Of a stretch of 64,000 nucleotides of DNA, positions 1-8,492 are shown in pieces. The number at the start of each line of letters is the position of its first letter. Position 1 is the stretch's first letter. This DNA comes from Pusillimonas sp. MFBS29 (GTDB lineage Bacteria > Pseudomonadota > Gammaproteobacteria > Burkholderiales > Burkholderiaceae_B), in assembly GCF_020687695.1 (NCBI RefSeq), contig NZ_JAJEWL010000008.1, positions 62,001 through 126,000 of the forward strand, written 5' to 3'. The position numbers were made by a program, and so were the translations under genes. The notes beneath the pieces were generated by a model. The model was not told the DNA's origin. It did not search any database and saw only the letters and a list, made by a program, of their open reading frames with translations.

Positions 1-1090
1 AGTCATCCAGTTTGGTGTGATCGAAGGTACCAACCCGGCAGGCCTGGTTATAGCTGTTCAATGTGTGCATGAACACGTCAATGTCCAGACCGAGCTTGGC
101 TGCCAGTTCAGGCAGGCTGTTGGCCGTCTCGCCAGGAAACACCGGCGGCATGAAACGTCCGACCGCCTTGCTGTCGATAATGGAATAGGCAATCTGGCCT
201 GGCTGGCCTGCCAGCAAGCGCCCCCAGATGGCATAGCGCTTAGGCCAGAAATCTTCGCCTTCATCGTAAAAGCGCCGTGCCTCGCGGTTCACCACCACGC
301 CCAGCGACACACAGTCGATACGGGTACAGATACCGCCGTCATACAGCGGCGCACGCGCATCAATCGCGACCATGTGTGCCTGAGTAGGATCACCGATCTT
401 GTCGACGCCATGGTCCTCGAACAGGTGCTTGAGCAGCACGCCCTGGTTGTAGCGGGTGCCACGGATAAGAAAGTTGTCGACCGGCCATTCTCCGCGCTCA
501 TTCTGGGCCCAGGCTTCGCGCAGCCACTCGCGATTGGACTCGAAACCTCCGGCTGCCAGAACACAGCTGCGCGCTTCTATCCGCACGCCGCCGACGTAGG
601 CCGCGACAAAGCGCCCATCCTTGATCTCGAGCCGATCGACCGGGGACTGATAGCGTATCTGCACGCCCAGATTTTCTGCGCTGCGGTAGTAAGCATTGAC
701 GAGGGCTTTTCCGCCCCCCATGAAGAAGGCATTGGTACGGGCAACATGCAGCGCACCCGACAGAGGCGGCTGAAAATGCACGCCGTGCTTGCGCATCCAG
801 CCCCTACAGGTCGAAGACGCGCGAATCACCAGCCGTGCCAGCTTTTCATTGGTCTGGCCGCCGGTTACGGCAAGAAGATCACGCCAGTACTCTTCTTCGG
901 GATAGGCATCGACCAGGACATCCTGGGGCGCATCGTGCATGCAACGCAAGTTACGGGTATGGCTGGAGTTTCCACCCCGCCACTCGCGCGGCGCGGCCTC
1001 AAGGAGCAGGACACTGGCGCCGGCTTCGCGTGCACACAAGGCGGCGCACAGGGCGGCATTACCACCACCAATTACAAGGACATCCAACAT
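1..1090 (-). CDS. tcuA: FAD-dependent tricarballylate dehydrogenase-like flavoprotein (partial, C-terminus beyond the left edge)
   Basis: Translating the minus strand from the ATG at 1090 gives an open frame that leaves the window at base 1 after about 363 residues. It begins MLDVLVIGGGNAALCAAL, an FAD-binding Rossmann motif, followed by GGNSSHTRN. Both fit TcuA, the flavoprotein that oxidises tricarballylate to cis-aconitate with TcuB as electron acceptor. The fumarate reductase/succinate dehydrogenase flavoprotein superfamily shares this fold. A LysR gene lies upstream on the same strand, as tcuR does in Salmonella; tcuB would be expected beyond the left edge. The Shine-Dalgarno sequence in front of the ATG is weak. 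The family is clear; the substrate rests on similarity I recognise and on context. Confidence 0.75.
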   Translation of the reverse strand, partial: MLDVLVIGGGNAALCAALCAREAGASVLLLEAAPREWRGGNSSHTRNLRCMHDAPQDVLVDAYPEEEYWRDLLAVTGGQTNEKLARLVIRASSTCRGWMRKHGVHFQPPLSGALHVARTNAFFMGGGKALVNAYYRSAENLGVQIRYQSPVDRLEIKDGRFVAAYVGGVRIEARSCVLAAGGFESNREWLREAWAQNERGEWPVDNFLIRGTRYNQGVLLKHLFEDHGVDKIGDPTQAHMVAIDARAPLYDGGICTRIDCVSLGVVVNREARRFYDEGEDFWPKRYAIWGRLLAGQPGQIAYSIIDSKAVGRFMPPVFPGETANSLPELAAKLGLDIDVFMHTLNSYNQACRVGTFDHTKLDD

Positions 1091-1100
1091 ATAGGGGCTC

Positions 1101-1125
1101 GTATCGCAATATATATTGGCGATAC
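1101..1125. promoter_or_regulatory. Inverted repeat upstream of tcuA, possible operator
   Basis: GTATCGC at 1101-1107 is repeated inverted as GCGATAC at 1119-1125, with an AT-rich spacer that is itself nearly palindromic. It lies 11 bases upstream of the tcuA start, in the 110-base gap between tcuA and the LysR gene. This suits an operator or promoter element, perhaps for the adjacent LysR protein. Function is inferred. Confidence 0.45.
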
Positions 1126-1200
1126 TGTATGCTCATTTCTGTTGCCCCGCCATGATCTATTTCACTACAGGCATTCACAAACCATGAAGACTTTGTGGTT

Positions 1201-2124
1201 TTAGTTTGCCAGCGTAGCACCCGGCCAGCGACCGTCGGCCACCAGCGTACGCATGACATCCATCAGGACGACTCTTGCCGCCAAACCCGCGGGAGACAGT
1301 TGATCATCGGACAGGCTGGCAACCATATTGCGTCGCACCATCAGCTCGTGCATCAAAGGAATTCGCAGCAATTGCCTGTCGTTTGCCCGCACCACAGCTG
1401 CGCCCGGCTGTATGGTGGCTGCCAGGCCTGCGTGCACGATATCCATCAGGACAGACAGGCCGTCCACGTCTGCCACCACATTGGGCTCATGACCATAATG
1501 AAAGAACGCGGCATCAATAATCGCCCTCAGGCCGTGCGAGCCTGTGGGCAAAACCAGCGGCAGCTCAACAATATCCTGCAGCGTCAACGCGTCTGCTTCT
1601 GGCAAGGGGAAACGATCAGGCCGGAGCACGACAAATAACTGCTCGGTCAGTACAGGCAATAAAGTCCAGCCTTGCCGGCTGCCTGCGTGGAACAACACCG
1701 CCAGGTCAAGCTGGCGCCTGCCCAGCAACTGTGACAGGTTGCCCGACAGGCTTTCAACCAGATGCAGCCTGACGTCGGGATAGCGAGCTTGCATGGCCTG
1801 CATGAAAGGCACGCCCAATACAGAAGAGGTCGTGGGCGCCATGCCTATCGAAACCCGCCCTGCCAGGCGCGCCGCCTGGGCTGCTTGCACGGCGCTGGCA
1901 GCATGGCGCAGCACCAGTTCGGCTTCCTGGCGCAACGCCAGGCCGGCCGCCGTTGGCACAACCCCCGTAGAGGTGCGTTGCAGAAGCCGGGTGCTCAGCT
2001 CGCTTTCAAGGCGGCTGATTTGCTGGCTGAGCGCGGAGGTCACCACACCCAGATCACGGGCGGCCCGACCCATGCTGCCCACCTCGACGACCTTGACAAA
2101 GTAATGCAGCTGACGCAGTTCCAT
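1201..2124 (-). CDS. LysR-family transcriptional regulator, TcuR-like
   Basis: A 307-residue LysR-type regulator. The N-terminus (MELRQLHYFVKVVEVGS) starts a winged helix-turn-helix over about residues 1-60, with ALSQQISRLESEL in the recognition region. The rest is the periplasmic-binding-protein-like effector domain typical of the family. It lies just upstream of the tcuA-like gene on the same strand, so it probably controls tricarballylate use, as TcuR does in Salmonella. The ligand is not known. The Shine-Dalgarno sequence is weak. LysR assignment is firm; the TcuR role rests on context. Confidence 0.8.
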   Translation of the reverse strand: MELRQLHYFVKVVEVGSMGRAARDLGVVTSALSQQISRLESELSTRLLQRTSTGVVPTAAGLALRQEAELVLRHAASAVQAAQAARLAGRVSIGMAPTTSSVLGVPFMQAMQARYPDVRLHLVESLSGNLSQLLGRRQLDLAVLFHAGSRQGWTLLPVLTEQLFVVLRPDRFPLPEADALTLQDIVELPLVLPTGSHGLRAIIDAAFFHYGHEPNVVADVDGLSVLMDIVHAGLAATIQPGAAVVRANDRQLLRIPLMHELMVRRNMVASLSDDQLSPAGLAARVVLMDVMRTLVADGRWPGATLAN

Positions 2125-2247
2125 ATCCGTGATAACTCAGCTAGTAAGGAAAATCATGATCATGTCCGGATTGTAGCCAGCCTGGTCCTTAAGCGTAACG
2201 GGGCCTGCGGCGCTACACTGCACGACCCGACTACCGCATGCCAACAG

Positions 2248-2661
2248 ATGAAGAAATCCTCCAGAACCTCATCGGCCGTATCCTGCCCTTGCGGCAGTAC
2301 AGAGACATACGAGGCCTGCTGCGCACGCTGGCATCACGGAGAACGCTATCTGCAGGCGCCGGATGCGGAAACCCTGATGCGATCACGATACAGTGCATTT
2401 GTGCTGGACGAGCTGGAGTATCTGTTGAAAACCTGGCATGCCAGCACTCGCCCGGCCAGTCTGGAAGCAAATCCGCCCGGCATGAAATGGCTGGGCCTGC
2501 AGGTGCGCAGCCATACCTTGCAGGATGCAACCCACGCTACCGTCGAGTTCGTGGCCAGGTCCCGGCTGGCCGGGGAAGCAACGCGCTTGCATGAAGTCAG
2601 TCATTTTGTCCGGGAAGACGGACAGTGGTTCTATCTGAACGGTGAATTTATCCAGAAATAA
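2248..2661 (+). CDS. YchJ-family (UPF0225) SEC-C motif protein
   Basis: A 137-residue protein starting MKKSSRTSSAVSCPCGSTE. The Cys-rich start (SCPCGS, then EACC) is a SEC-C-like zinc-binding motif. It is followed by LMRSRYSAFVL and a C-terminal NTF2-like domain ending GQWFYLNGEF, all diagnostic of the YchJ family. The family's function is poorly defined. The ATG at 2248 gives a protein of normal family length; the frame is open further upstream but lacks family similarity there. It does not appear to share an operon with its neighbours. Confidence 0.8.
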   Translation: MKKSSRTSSAVSCPCGSTETYEACCARWHHGERYLQAPDAETLMRSRYSAFVLDELEYLLKTWHASTRPASLEANPPGMKWLGLQVRSHTLQDATHATVEFVARSRLAGEATRLHEVSHFVREDGQWFYLNGEFIQK

Positions 2662-2712
2662 ACAGGCGAAAGCACGCGCTTGCACAGCAGAAAATCTTTT
2701 GACTTTGCGCTC

Positions 2713-2724
2713 ATAATGCATTAT
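2713..2724. promoter_or_regulatory. Palindromic operator ATAATGCATTAT (site 1)
   Basis: A perfect 12-base palindrome in the 202-base gap upstream of the Bug gene at 2864. The same sequence recurs at 19036 and 19137, with variants at 2812 and 9741. All are in control regions of one catabolic locus. It is a likely binding site for the GntR regulator at 3893-4531. The sequence match is direct; the regulator pairing is inference. Confidence 0.65.
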
Positions 2725-2811
2725 TTTAGTAGCCACAACTAGAATAAATAGCTTTTTTTCTCACTTTTTCCCTATAGCATCGATCAGATTCGGTCTTTTT
2801 TCATTAAGTAT

Positions 2812-2823
2812 AGAATGCATTCT
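2812..2823. promoter_or_regulatory. Palindromic operator variant AGAATGCATTCT (site 2)
   Basis: A perfect palindrome sharing the AATGCATT core with site 1. It lies about 99 bases downstream of site 1 and 40 bases before the ATG of the Bug gene at 2864. This position suits repression by blocking transcription initiation. Confidence 0.6.
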
Positions 2824-2863
2824 GCATTACTATTTAACCAGTAAACAAATTATTGGAGGAGAC

Positions 2864-3847
2864 ATGTCCATGTATTCCCTAAGCAAACTTGCAAGGCTGG
2901 GCGCAGTCCTGCTTCTGGCCGGCGGCGCGGTCGCAGGTGCCCACGCTGCATACCCCGAGAAACCTGTCAGCCTGATCGTGCCGGTTGCGCCGGGTGGTGG
3001 AACCGACTTCACCGCGCGCCTGCTGGCCGACGAGATGTCCAAAAAGCTGGGCCAGACCGTGGTGGTGGAAAATCAGCCCGGCGGAGCCGGCAATGTAGGG
3101 GTAACCCAGGCTACCAGGGCCAAGCCCGACGGCTACACGCTGGTCATGCCCATTACCTCTTTTCCGATCAATGCGACCTTGTACAAGAAGCTGCCCTTTG
3201 ACACGCAGAAAGACCTGACCCCCGTTGCGCTGGCCGCAACCTTGCCGCTGATATTGGTTGTCAATCCTCAGTTGCCCGCGCAGACGCTGGATGAACTGAT
3301 CACGCTGGCCAAACAGAAGCCAGGCACCATCAACTTTGCGAACTCGGGGGTTGGAACCACGGCACACCTGTCGGGCGAACTGTTCAAGCAAACGACCAAT
3401 GCCGACATCGTCAGCGTTGCTTACAAAGGCGGTGGCCCAGCCGTGACTGACCTGCTGGGCGGCCATGTGGAAATGTACTTTTCCACACCCAGCGCCGTAC
3501 TGCCACATATCGAGGCAGGCAAATTGCGTGCACTGGCAGTGACCAGCAAGAATCGCCTGGATGAGTTGCCTGACGTGCCAACTTTTGTCGAGTCAGGCTA
3601 CCCTGACCTGCACATTACCGCATGGTTTGGAATATTTGCACCTGCCGGAACGCCCGACGCTGTTGTCAGCAAGCTCAACACCGTGGTGAACGAGGTACTG
3701 CAACAAGACAATGTGCGCCAGAAACTGGCCACCCATAGCTTTAATGCCGAAGGCAATATGACTCCGGATCAGCTCAAGGAATTTCTGGATATGGAAATCA
3801 ACCGGTGGGGCGCCGTGATCAAAAGCCTGGATCTGAGCGTCGACTGA
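2864..3847 (+). CDS. Bug/TctC-family tripartite tricarboxylate transporter periplasmic receptor
   Basis: A 327-residue periplasmic solute receptor. It has an N-terminal signal peptide (hydrophobic core to about residue 27, cleavage probably after AHA) and the Bug hallmarks PVAPGGGTDFTAR, ENQPGGAGNVG, KPDGYTLV, and a late DVPTFVESGYP. Such proteins capture carboxylates for TctAB-type permeases or act as signalling receptors. No tctA or tctB is in the window. GGAGGAGAC immediately before the ATG sets the start. Two palindromic operators lie upstream, which links it to the large minus-strand locus. Substrate unknown. Confidence 0.9.
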   Translation: MSMYSLSKLARLGAVLLLAGGAVAGAHAAYPEKPVSLIVPVAPGGGTDFTARLLADEMSKKLGQTVVVENQPGGAGNVGVTQATRAKPDGYTLVMPITSFPINATLYKKLPFDTQKDLTPVALAATLPLILVVNPQLPAQTLDELITLAKQKPGTINFANSGVGTTAHLSGELFKQTTNADIVSVAYKGGGPAVTDLLGGHVEMYFSTPSAVLPHIEAGKLRALAVTSKNRLDELPDVPTFVESGYPDLHITAWFGIFAPAGTPDAVVSKLNTVVNEVLQQDNVRQKLATHSFNAEGNMTPDQLKEFLDMEINRWGAVIKSLDLSVD

Positions 3848-3855
3848 TTGTTGAA

Positions 3856-3885
3856 GGCCATGCCTGCCCGATTGCAGGCATGGCC
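3856..3885. terminator. Hairpin between convergent genes, possible bidirectional terminator
   Basis: GGCCATGCCTGC (3856-3867) pairs perfectly with GCAGGCATGGCC (3874-3885) across a 6-base loop. It sits between the ends of the Bug gene and the converging GntR gene. No strong T-run follows on either strand, so termination is plausible but not textbook. Confidence 0.5.
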
Positions 3886-3892
3886 TGAAGGG

Positions 3893-4531
3893 TCACGAAT
3901 CTTTTTTCACGTCGAGCAAGACATCCCAGCCCGACTCGATATGCTTGCGCATTGCCAGCATTGCAGCCGTTGAGTCACCTGCAGCGAACGCACTCAGGAT
4001 CTCATCGTGCTCATCGACGGCATGCTTGCCACGCCCCGAAGCCGAGTTGATCAGATCAAAGGGATAGCGCGCCCAGAGTATCTGGACAAAGTGCAGGGTT
4101 TGGGGCAGCTGGGCAATATCGTAGAGTCGCCGGTGAAAGCGGTAATTGACGCCGCGAGCGGTAGCCCGGTCGCCTGAAGCAAATGCCTGCTCGAACTCGT
4201 TGGCCAGAGCACGCAAATCTTCTATGTCTTGTGTGGTGATCTTTTCAACGGCGCTACGCACCAGTTGCGACTCCAGTTGCAGGCGCAACTGAAGGATCTC
4301 GTTGGATGCTGACGCATCAAAGGGAACCACACGCGCCCCGCGATACGACCCGCCTTCGACGTAACCTTCGGCCTCGAGCAGTTTGAGTGCCTCGCGCACC
4401 GGCGTGATACTGAGTTGCAGCTGCTCTGCGATCTCTGCCTGTTTCAAGCGTGAGCCCCTTGGGTATACACCCGAAATAATGCGTTCGCGCAGATAGTCTG
4501 CTACTTGCTCTTCTTTTGTTCGGTAGTCCAT
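3893..4531 (-). CDS. GntR-family (FCD subfamily) transcriptional regulator
   Basis: A 212-residue regulator. The N-terminal winged helix (about residues 1-75) contains GVYPRGSRLKQAEIAEQLQLS and the GntR signature TPVREALKLLEAEG. The C-terminal part is a helical FCD ligand-binding domain with the usual Arg/His-rich stretch (NYRFHRRLYDIA). It lies 96 bases behind the citE-like gene and on the same strand as the catabolic run, and converges on the Bug gene. It is the only regulator in the 2.7-21.6 kb locus, so it is the best candidate to bind the ATAATGCATTAT sites. The effector may be an acyl-CoA or dicarboxylate; this is inference. Confidence 0.9.
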   Translation of the reverse strand: MDYRTKEEQVADYLRERIISGVYPRGSRLKQAEIAEQLQLSITPVREALKLLEAEGYVEGGSYRGARVVPFDASASNEILQLRLQLESQLVRSAVEKITTQDIEDLRALANEFEQAFASGDRATARGVNYRFHRRLYDIAQLPQTLHFVQILWARYPFDLINSASGRGKHAVDEHDEILSAFAAGDSTAAMLAMRKHIESGWDVLLDVKKDS

Positions 4532-4627
4532 AGGTTCAGCTTAATGTGTGCGTTCCAGACCGGAAAACCGATAAAAAGCTTCGGAGCCGGTTCCACTTAT
4601 AGTTATTGACCCGTAGAATTTTACCTG

Positions 4628-5455
4628 TTATGCCTTCCCGCGTCGCTCGTTATCAGCCAAAACCTGGCGCGCATGGTCTACGACCGGCTTATCTATCATC
4701 TTTCCGTCCAGGGCAGTAGCACCGCCACCACTGGATTCGAAGGCCTGCAGCACCCGCCGGGCCCAGTCGACTTCCTCGGCTGTCGGCAAATAGGCATTGT
4801 TTACCGCAGCGGTCTGGCGTGGATGTATGCACAGCTTACCGCCAAAACCCAGGCTGCGTGAACGCAAGGCGTCAGCACGCATGCACTGCTCGTCTGTAAA
4901 CTCGGTGCTGACCCCATCTATCGGAGCAGCCAGGCCGGCATACCGGGAAGCCAGCACAATCTGGGTCCGGACGGCCGTCAGGGCCTCGCCCTCGTCTGCG
5001 ATACCGCTATCGACGGAAAAGTCGATGCTGCCAAAGGCAATACGCTTAAGACCTGTTACCGCACAAAGCTCTGACAGCTTCACATAGCCTGCAACAGTCT
5101 CAAGCAGGGCGATGAACTGATGGCCGGGCAGTGCATCAGAGGCGCGCGCAAGCGATATATCGTCAGCCTTGGCCAGCATGACGACCGCACTGGGAAACGC
5201 CTTCAGCATCTGAAGGTCGTCTTCGTGCCAGGGCGTGTCGACGGCATTAATGCGTACGGCCGCCTGGTTACCTGCTGCCAGCCATTCACGCACCATGGTT
5301 CTGGCCTGATCCTTGGATGCCGGCGCAACGGCGTCTTCCAGATCAAGAACGACCTGATGCGCGCCAGAAGCTACCGCCTTGTCGAAGCGATCCGGCCGGT
5401 CGCCGGGCACAAACAGCAAACTGCGTTCAGTACCGCTCATGCAGGGCTCACTCAA
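4628..5455 (-). CDS. HpcH/HpaI-superfamily CoA-ester lyase (CitE-like)
   Basis: A 275-residue TIM-barrel protein of the CitE/malyl-CoA/citramalyl-CoA lyase group. Visible motifs are RSLLFVPGDRPDRFDKA, the metal-binding VVLDLEDAV, RINAVDTPW, and KLCIHPRQ near the end. Relatives split 3-hydroxyacyl-CoAs such as malyl-CoA or citramalyl-CoA into acetyl-CoA and a 2-oxoacid, using Mg2+. The start overlaps the end of the isochorismatase-like gene by 8 bases; the internal ATG six codons on (MSGTERSLLF) is also possible. As the only C-C cleaving enzyme of the cluster it probably does the final step. The exact substrate cannot be told. Confidence 0.85.
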   Translation of the reverse strand: MSEPCMSGTERSLLFVPGDRPDRFDKAVASGAHQVVLDLEDAVAPASKDQARTMVREWLAAGNQAAVRINAVDTPWHEDDLQMLKAFPSAVVMLAKADDISLARASDALPGHQFIALLETVAGYVKLSELCAVTGLKRIAFGSIDFSVDSGIADEGEALTAVRTQIVLASRYAGLAAPIDGVSTEFTDEQCMRADALRSRSLGFGGKLCIHPRQTAAVNNAYLPTAEEVDWARRVLQAFESSGGGATALDGKMIDKPVVDHARQVLADNERRGKA

Positions 5456-6044
5456 AAACCACGTCTTTGGAATTGGTGATTGTGCAGAAGCGCTGCAAGC
5501 CCTTCAGCGCATTATCGTGCTCTTCTGCCGTAATGCCGGCGCAGCAGTCTTCCAGCACCACAATTTCGTAGTCTCGGTCGTGGCCTTCACGCACCATAGC
5601 CTGTACTACCGCATTGGTGGAGATACCTGAACAATAGATACGGCGTATGCCTTTGGCCCGCAATATGGCTTCGAGGTTAGTCGCATAGAACGGGCTGACG
5701 CGGTGCTTCACGATATCGAAATCGCCGGGCTGCTTGCCCAGATCGGGGTGCACTTCAGTGCCCCACTCACCCAGCTTGAAGATGCCATTCTTGCGCGCCC
5801 CCGAGAATATCGGCGAATTTGGCGGGCATTCACGGTAGTCGGGCGAAAAGCCGACACGGACAAAGCCGATGTGCAGACCGGCGGCACGCGCCTTGCTGAT
5901 CGCATCACGTGTGTTTTCGACGATCCGGCGGCCACGCACCTGTTCGCTGTACCCGGCCTTGCCATTGGGGCCGTCAGCATGGACCAGGTCATTCTCCATG
6001 TCGAGCACCAGGTAGATTGAAGTTGTTGCGTTATCGCCTTGCAT
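5448..6044 (-). CDS. Isochorismatase-family hydrolase lacking the usual catalytic Cys
   Basis: A 198-residue alpha/beta protein of the isochorismatase/cysteine hydrolase superfamily. It has the catalytic Asp (YLVLDMENDL, D15), the Lys (DIVKHRVSPF, K113) and the conserved loop CSGISTNAVVQAM. In cysteine hydrolases this loop reads GxxTxxCV, but here the Cys position is Val146. It may therefore act without a thiol nucleophile, as isochorismatases proper do, or be a divergent subfamily. It overlaps the citE-like gene by 8 bases and follows the CoA-transferase pair, so it belongs to the same operon. Substrate unknown. Confidence 0.8.
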   Translation of the reverse strand: MQGDNATTSIYLVLDMENDLVHADGPNGKAGYSEQVRGRRIVENTRDAISKARAAGLHIGFVRVGFSPDYRECPPNSPIFSGARKNGIFKLGEWGTEVHPDLGKQPGDFDIVKHRVSPFYATNLEAILRAKGIRRIYCSGISTNAVVQAMVREGHDRDYEIVVLEDCCAGITAEEHDNALKGLQRFCTITNSKDVVFE

Positions 6045-6089
6045 AGAGAAGCCCTTTTCAAGTTAACTTTTAAAAATAATACCTTGGAA

Positions 6090-7295
6090 TCAGAAAATGA
6101 TTTCGCGCTGCTGAAGTTCAGCACGCTGAGCCGTGCTCAGCCCCAATAATTCGCCGAACACATAATCTTCGTCCTGACCCAGTGCAGGTGTGAGCCTGCG
6201 TATGCCGACATCGCCGGTTTTACTGTAATGAACGGGAGAACCCACAACCAGCCTGGGCGGGATGTTCTCTCCGCTGACTTCTACCGTTGCCTTGCGCTCG
6301 CGCAGGTGCGCATCGCCGGCAACATCTTCCATATTCCAGGAAACATGTGCGCTAACGCCGTTTGCCTGCAACTGCCCGGCAATGCTGTCGGCATCACGGG
6401 AGGCGAGCCACTGACCCAGGCAGGCATCGAGTTCTTCGCGATGCTGTCGACGGGCGGCTGCCGTGCTGAAGCGGACATCTGAATTATCCTGCCCCAATAC
6501 CCGCAGCAATGCCAGCCATTCCTCGTCATCCCTGACTGCCAGAGTCAGCCAGCGGTCGTGCTTGTCGGTGGCATACACACCGTGCGGCGCCATGGCCAGG
6601 TCGCCGTTTCCGGTACGTTCCGGAATCTGGCCGAGGCTGGCCAGCAACAGGGCATCGCCTATCATGGCCGAAGCGACCTCACGTGCGGCCAGGTCCACAT
6701 GCTGAGGCAAGCCTGTACGCCGTTTCTGGTGCAGTGCCGCCATCAGGGCAAGCGCCGCGTGTGTGCCTGCCGCATGGTCCATGACGTGACGCATTTCGAC
6801 TGGCGGACCATCGCTGTAGCCGCTCATCCAGCCCAGCCCACCCCAGGCGCCGAATAGCGGTGCATAGCCGGCAAAGTGTGAATCCGGACCGTCCTGGCCG
6901 CAGGATGACAAGGAAAGCATCACCAGATCGGACTTGATCTCTTTCAGCGCATCAAAATCCAGACCCAGGCGTTTCATGACACCCGGACGGAAGCTCTCGG
7001 CGGCGACATCGGAAACACCGACCAGACGCTTCGCCAACGCAACGGCTTCGGGTTGCTTCAGGTTCAGCCGGATGGACAGCTTGTTGGCCGAAACCTGATC
7101 AAATGTGGCCGCCGACATCCGGCCGTAAACCGCATGCGGCTTGCGAAAGGCATCGGGCCTGGTCTGGCTCTCTATCTTGATGCACTCAGCCCCCAATTGT
7201 GACCATAAGTGCGTGCAGAAAGGTCCGGCGGCATGAATGGTGAAATCAGCAATCCGCACGCCTTTGAGCGGTGCAGCAACAGCCGTCTGGCTCAT
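6090..7295 (-). CDS. CaiB/BaiF class III CoA-transferase, catalytic subunit of a tandem pair
   Basis: A 401-residue class III CoA-transferase. The N-terminal CoA-binding region is present (ADFTIHAAGPFCTHLWSQLGAECIKIE). The catalytic Asp is probably D173 in RHVMDHAAGTHAAL, placed as in formyl-CoA transferase, and followed by RRTGLPQHVDL. The start overlaps the stop of the upstream CoA-transferase gene by four bases (ATGA), which implies translational coupling. With its partner it probably forms a two-gene enzyme like BbsEF or SmtAB, moving CoA from succinyl-CoA or another donor to an acid. It is the partner that keeps the nucleophile. Confidence 0.9.
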   Translation of the reverse strand: MSQTAVAAPLKGVRIADFTIHAAGPFCTHLWSQLGAECIKIESQTRPDAFRKPHAVYGRMSAATFDQVSANKLSIRLNLKQPEAVALAKRLVGVSDVAAESFRPGVMKRLGLDFDALKEIKSDLVMLSLSSCGQDGPDSHFAGYAPLFGAWGGLGWMSGYSDGPPVEMRHVMDHAAGTHAALALMAALHQKRRTGLPQHVDLAAREVASAMIGDALLLASLGQIPERTGNGDLAMAPHGVYATDKHDRWLTLAVRDDEEWLALLRVLGQDNSDVRFSTAAARRQHREELDACLGQWLASRDADSIAGQLQANGVSAHVSWNMEDVAGDAHLRERKATVEVSGENIPPRLVVGSPVHYSKTGDVGIRRLTPALGQDEDYVFGELLGLSTAQRAELQQREIIF

Positions 7296-8458
7296 GATGA
7301 TGCCTCCTGGGCCAGTTCATTGAGTTCAGGCACTTGTCCACCGCCCTGCAGCGGCGTACAGCGAAACTGAAACGGTGCTTTCAAAAACAGCGCACTTTGC
7401 CCACCTGCCAGCGTGCCGGCGGCAAAAAGCTGGCGCGCCCTTTCGTGCTCGCCCTGGACGACCTCGGCAGGCGGGCGGTACTTGCCAACAGGCACACCCA
7501 GTTGCTGAGCCTTGTCCACGATCTCGTCAGATGGGTGCTGTCGCATCCACCCACGAATTTTTTCATTGATTTCCGCACCGCGTTTGCTGCGCTCAAGCGG
7601 GTCAGAAAATTCCGGTTCCGTAGCCCACGCAGGAGCACCCAACAGTTGCACCAGCGATGCCCATTGCCGGTCTTCGAGCGTAAGCAGTTCTATATAGCCG
7701 TCTTGGGTTTCAAACACACCACCGTATTTGAAGCTGCGTTGCAGGCGATGTTCAAGCGACCCATCTCCCAGACGCTGCAGGGCAAACGCCCCCACTGCCA
7801 GAACGGCGTCCTGAACAGAGACATCCACATACTGGCCGCCCACCTGATCCACCACCCACCAGGCAGACAATGCGCCAAGGGCAGCCATACAGCCTGCCTG
7901 ATAGCTGCCAAAGTTTCCGTATATTTTCAACGGCGGGCGATCGGGAAAGAGCTCGGTCGACAAGCCGTTAGGCAGCAAATAACCTTCACCGCCGGCATGC
8001 AGCAGGTTGATTTCCTCGCCATCCCAATCTGCCTTCGGGCCGGTGGCACCGAAGGGCAACACGCTGACATGTATCAACCTGTCGTTGATCTGCTTTACCA
8101 CCTCCGGGTCCACGCCATGCGCGGCCCGGCTTTTTACAGGTGTATCGTCGATAAGAATATCGGCTTCCCGGAGTTCTTGCTGCAACAGCTCCTGGCCTTC
8201 CGCCGTATCGGTATCACACACAATACTGCGCTTCCCAACAGACAGGTAGGCGAACAACGCACTCTCGCCGGTTTCCTCGACGAAAGGCGCTGCCCGGCGC
8301 AGCCGGGACCCGCCTGATGGTTCCAGCATGATCACTGTCGCCCCCATGGCGGCCAGCAGCCGACCGGCATACGCCGAAGCCGCGGTGCGCGAACGCTCCA
8401 GAACCCGGCAACCCGAGAGGGGTTGTCCGGACACACCAGCTGAATCATTCAAATGCAT
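7292..8458 (-). CDS. CaiB/BaiF CoA-transferase-like subunit without the catalytic Asp
   Basis: A 388-residue member of the same family as its downstream neighbour. The fold motifs are present (LERSRTAASAYAGRLLAAMG, VGKRSIVCD, LIDDTP). In the stretch aligned with the catalytic Asp it reads YGNFGSYQAGCMAALGAL, with Ser185 where Asp is expected. This points to a non-catalytic or structural subunit of a hetero-oligomer, as recalled for BbsE of the benzylsuccinate CoA-transferase. The ATGA overlap with the catalytic partner supports equal synthesis of the two chains. Sequencing error is unlikely because the whole motif context is intact. Confidence 0.85.
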   Translation of the reverse strand: MHLNDSAGVSGQPLSGCRVLERSRTAASAYAGRLLAAMGATVIMLEPSGGSRLRRAAPFVEETGESALFAYLSVGKRSIVCDTDTAEGQELLQQELREADILIDDTPVKSRAAHGVDPEVVKQINDRLIHVSVLPFGATGPKADWDGEEINLLHAGGEGYLLPNGLSTELFPDRPPLKIYGNFGSYQAGCMAALGALSAWWVVDQVGGQYVDVSVQDAVLAVGAFALQRLGDGSLEHRLQRSFKYGGVFETQDGYIELLTLEDRQWASLVQLLGAPAWATEPEFSDPLERSKRGAEINEKIRGWMRQHPSDEIVDKAQQLGVPVGKYRPPAEVVQGEHERARQLFAAGTLAGGQSALFLKAPFQFRCTPLQGGGQVPELNELAQEASS

Positions 8459-8492
8459 AGGACTGTCTCACAGCTAATCCGGGAGTGATATC

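Noticed and set aside
17-1204. Long plus-strand open frame of 395 codons
   Set aside because: It is antisense to the tcuA-like gene, whose minus-strand translation shows clear FAD motifs; the plus-strand product resembles nothing.
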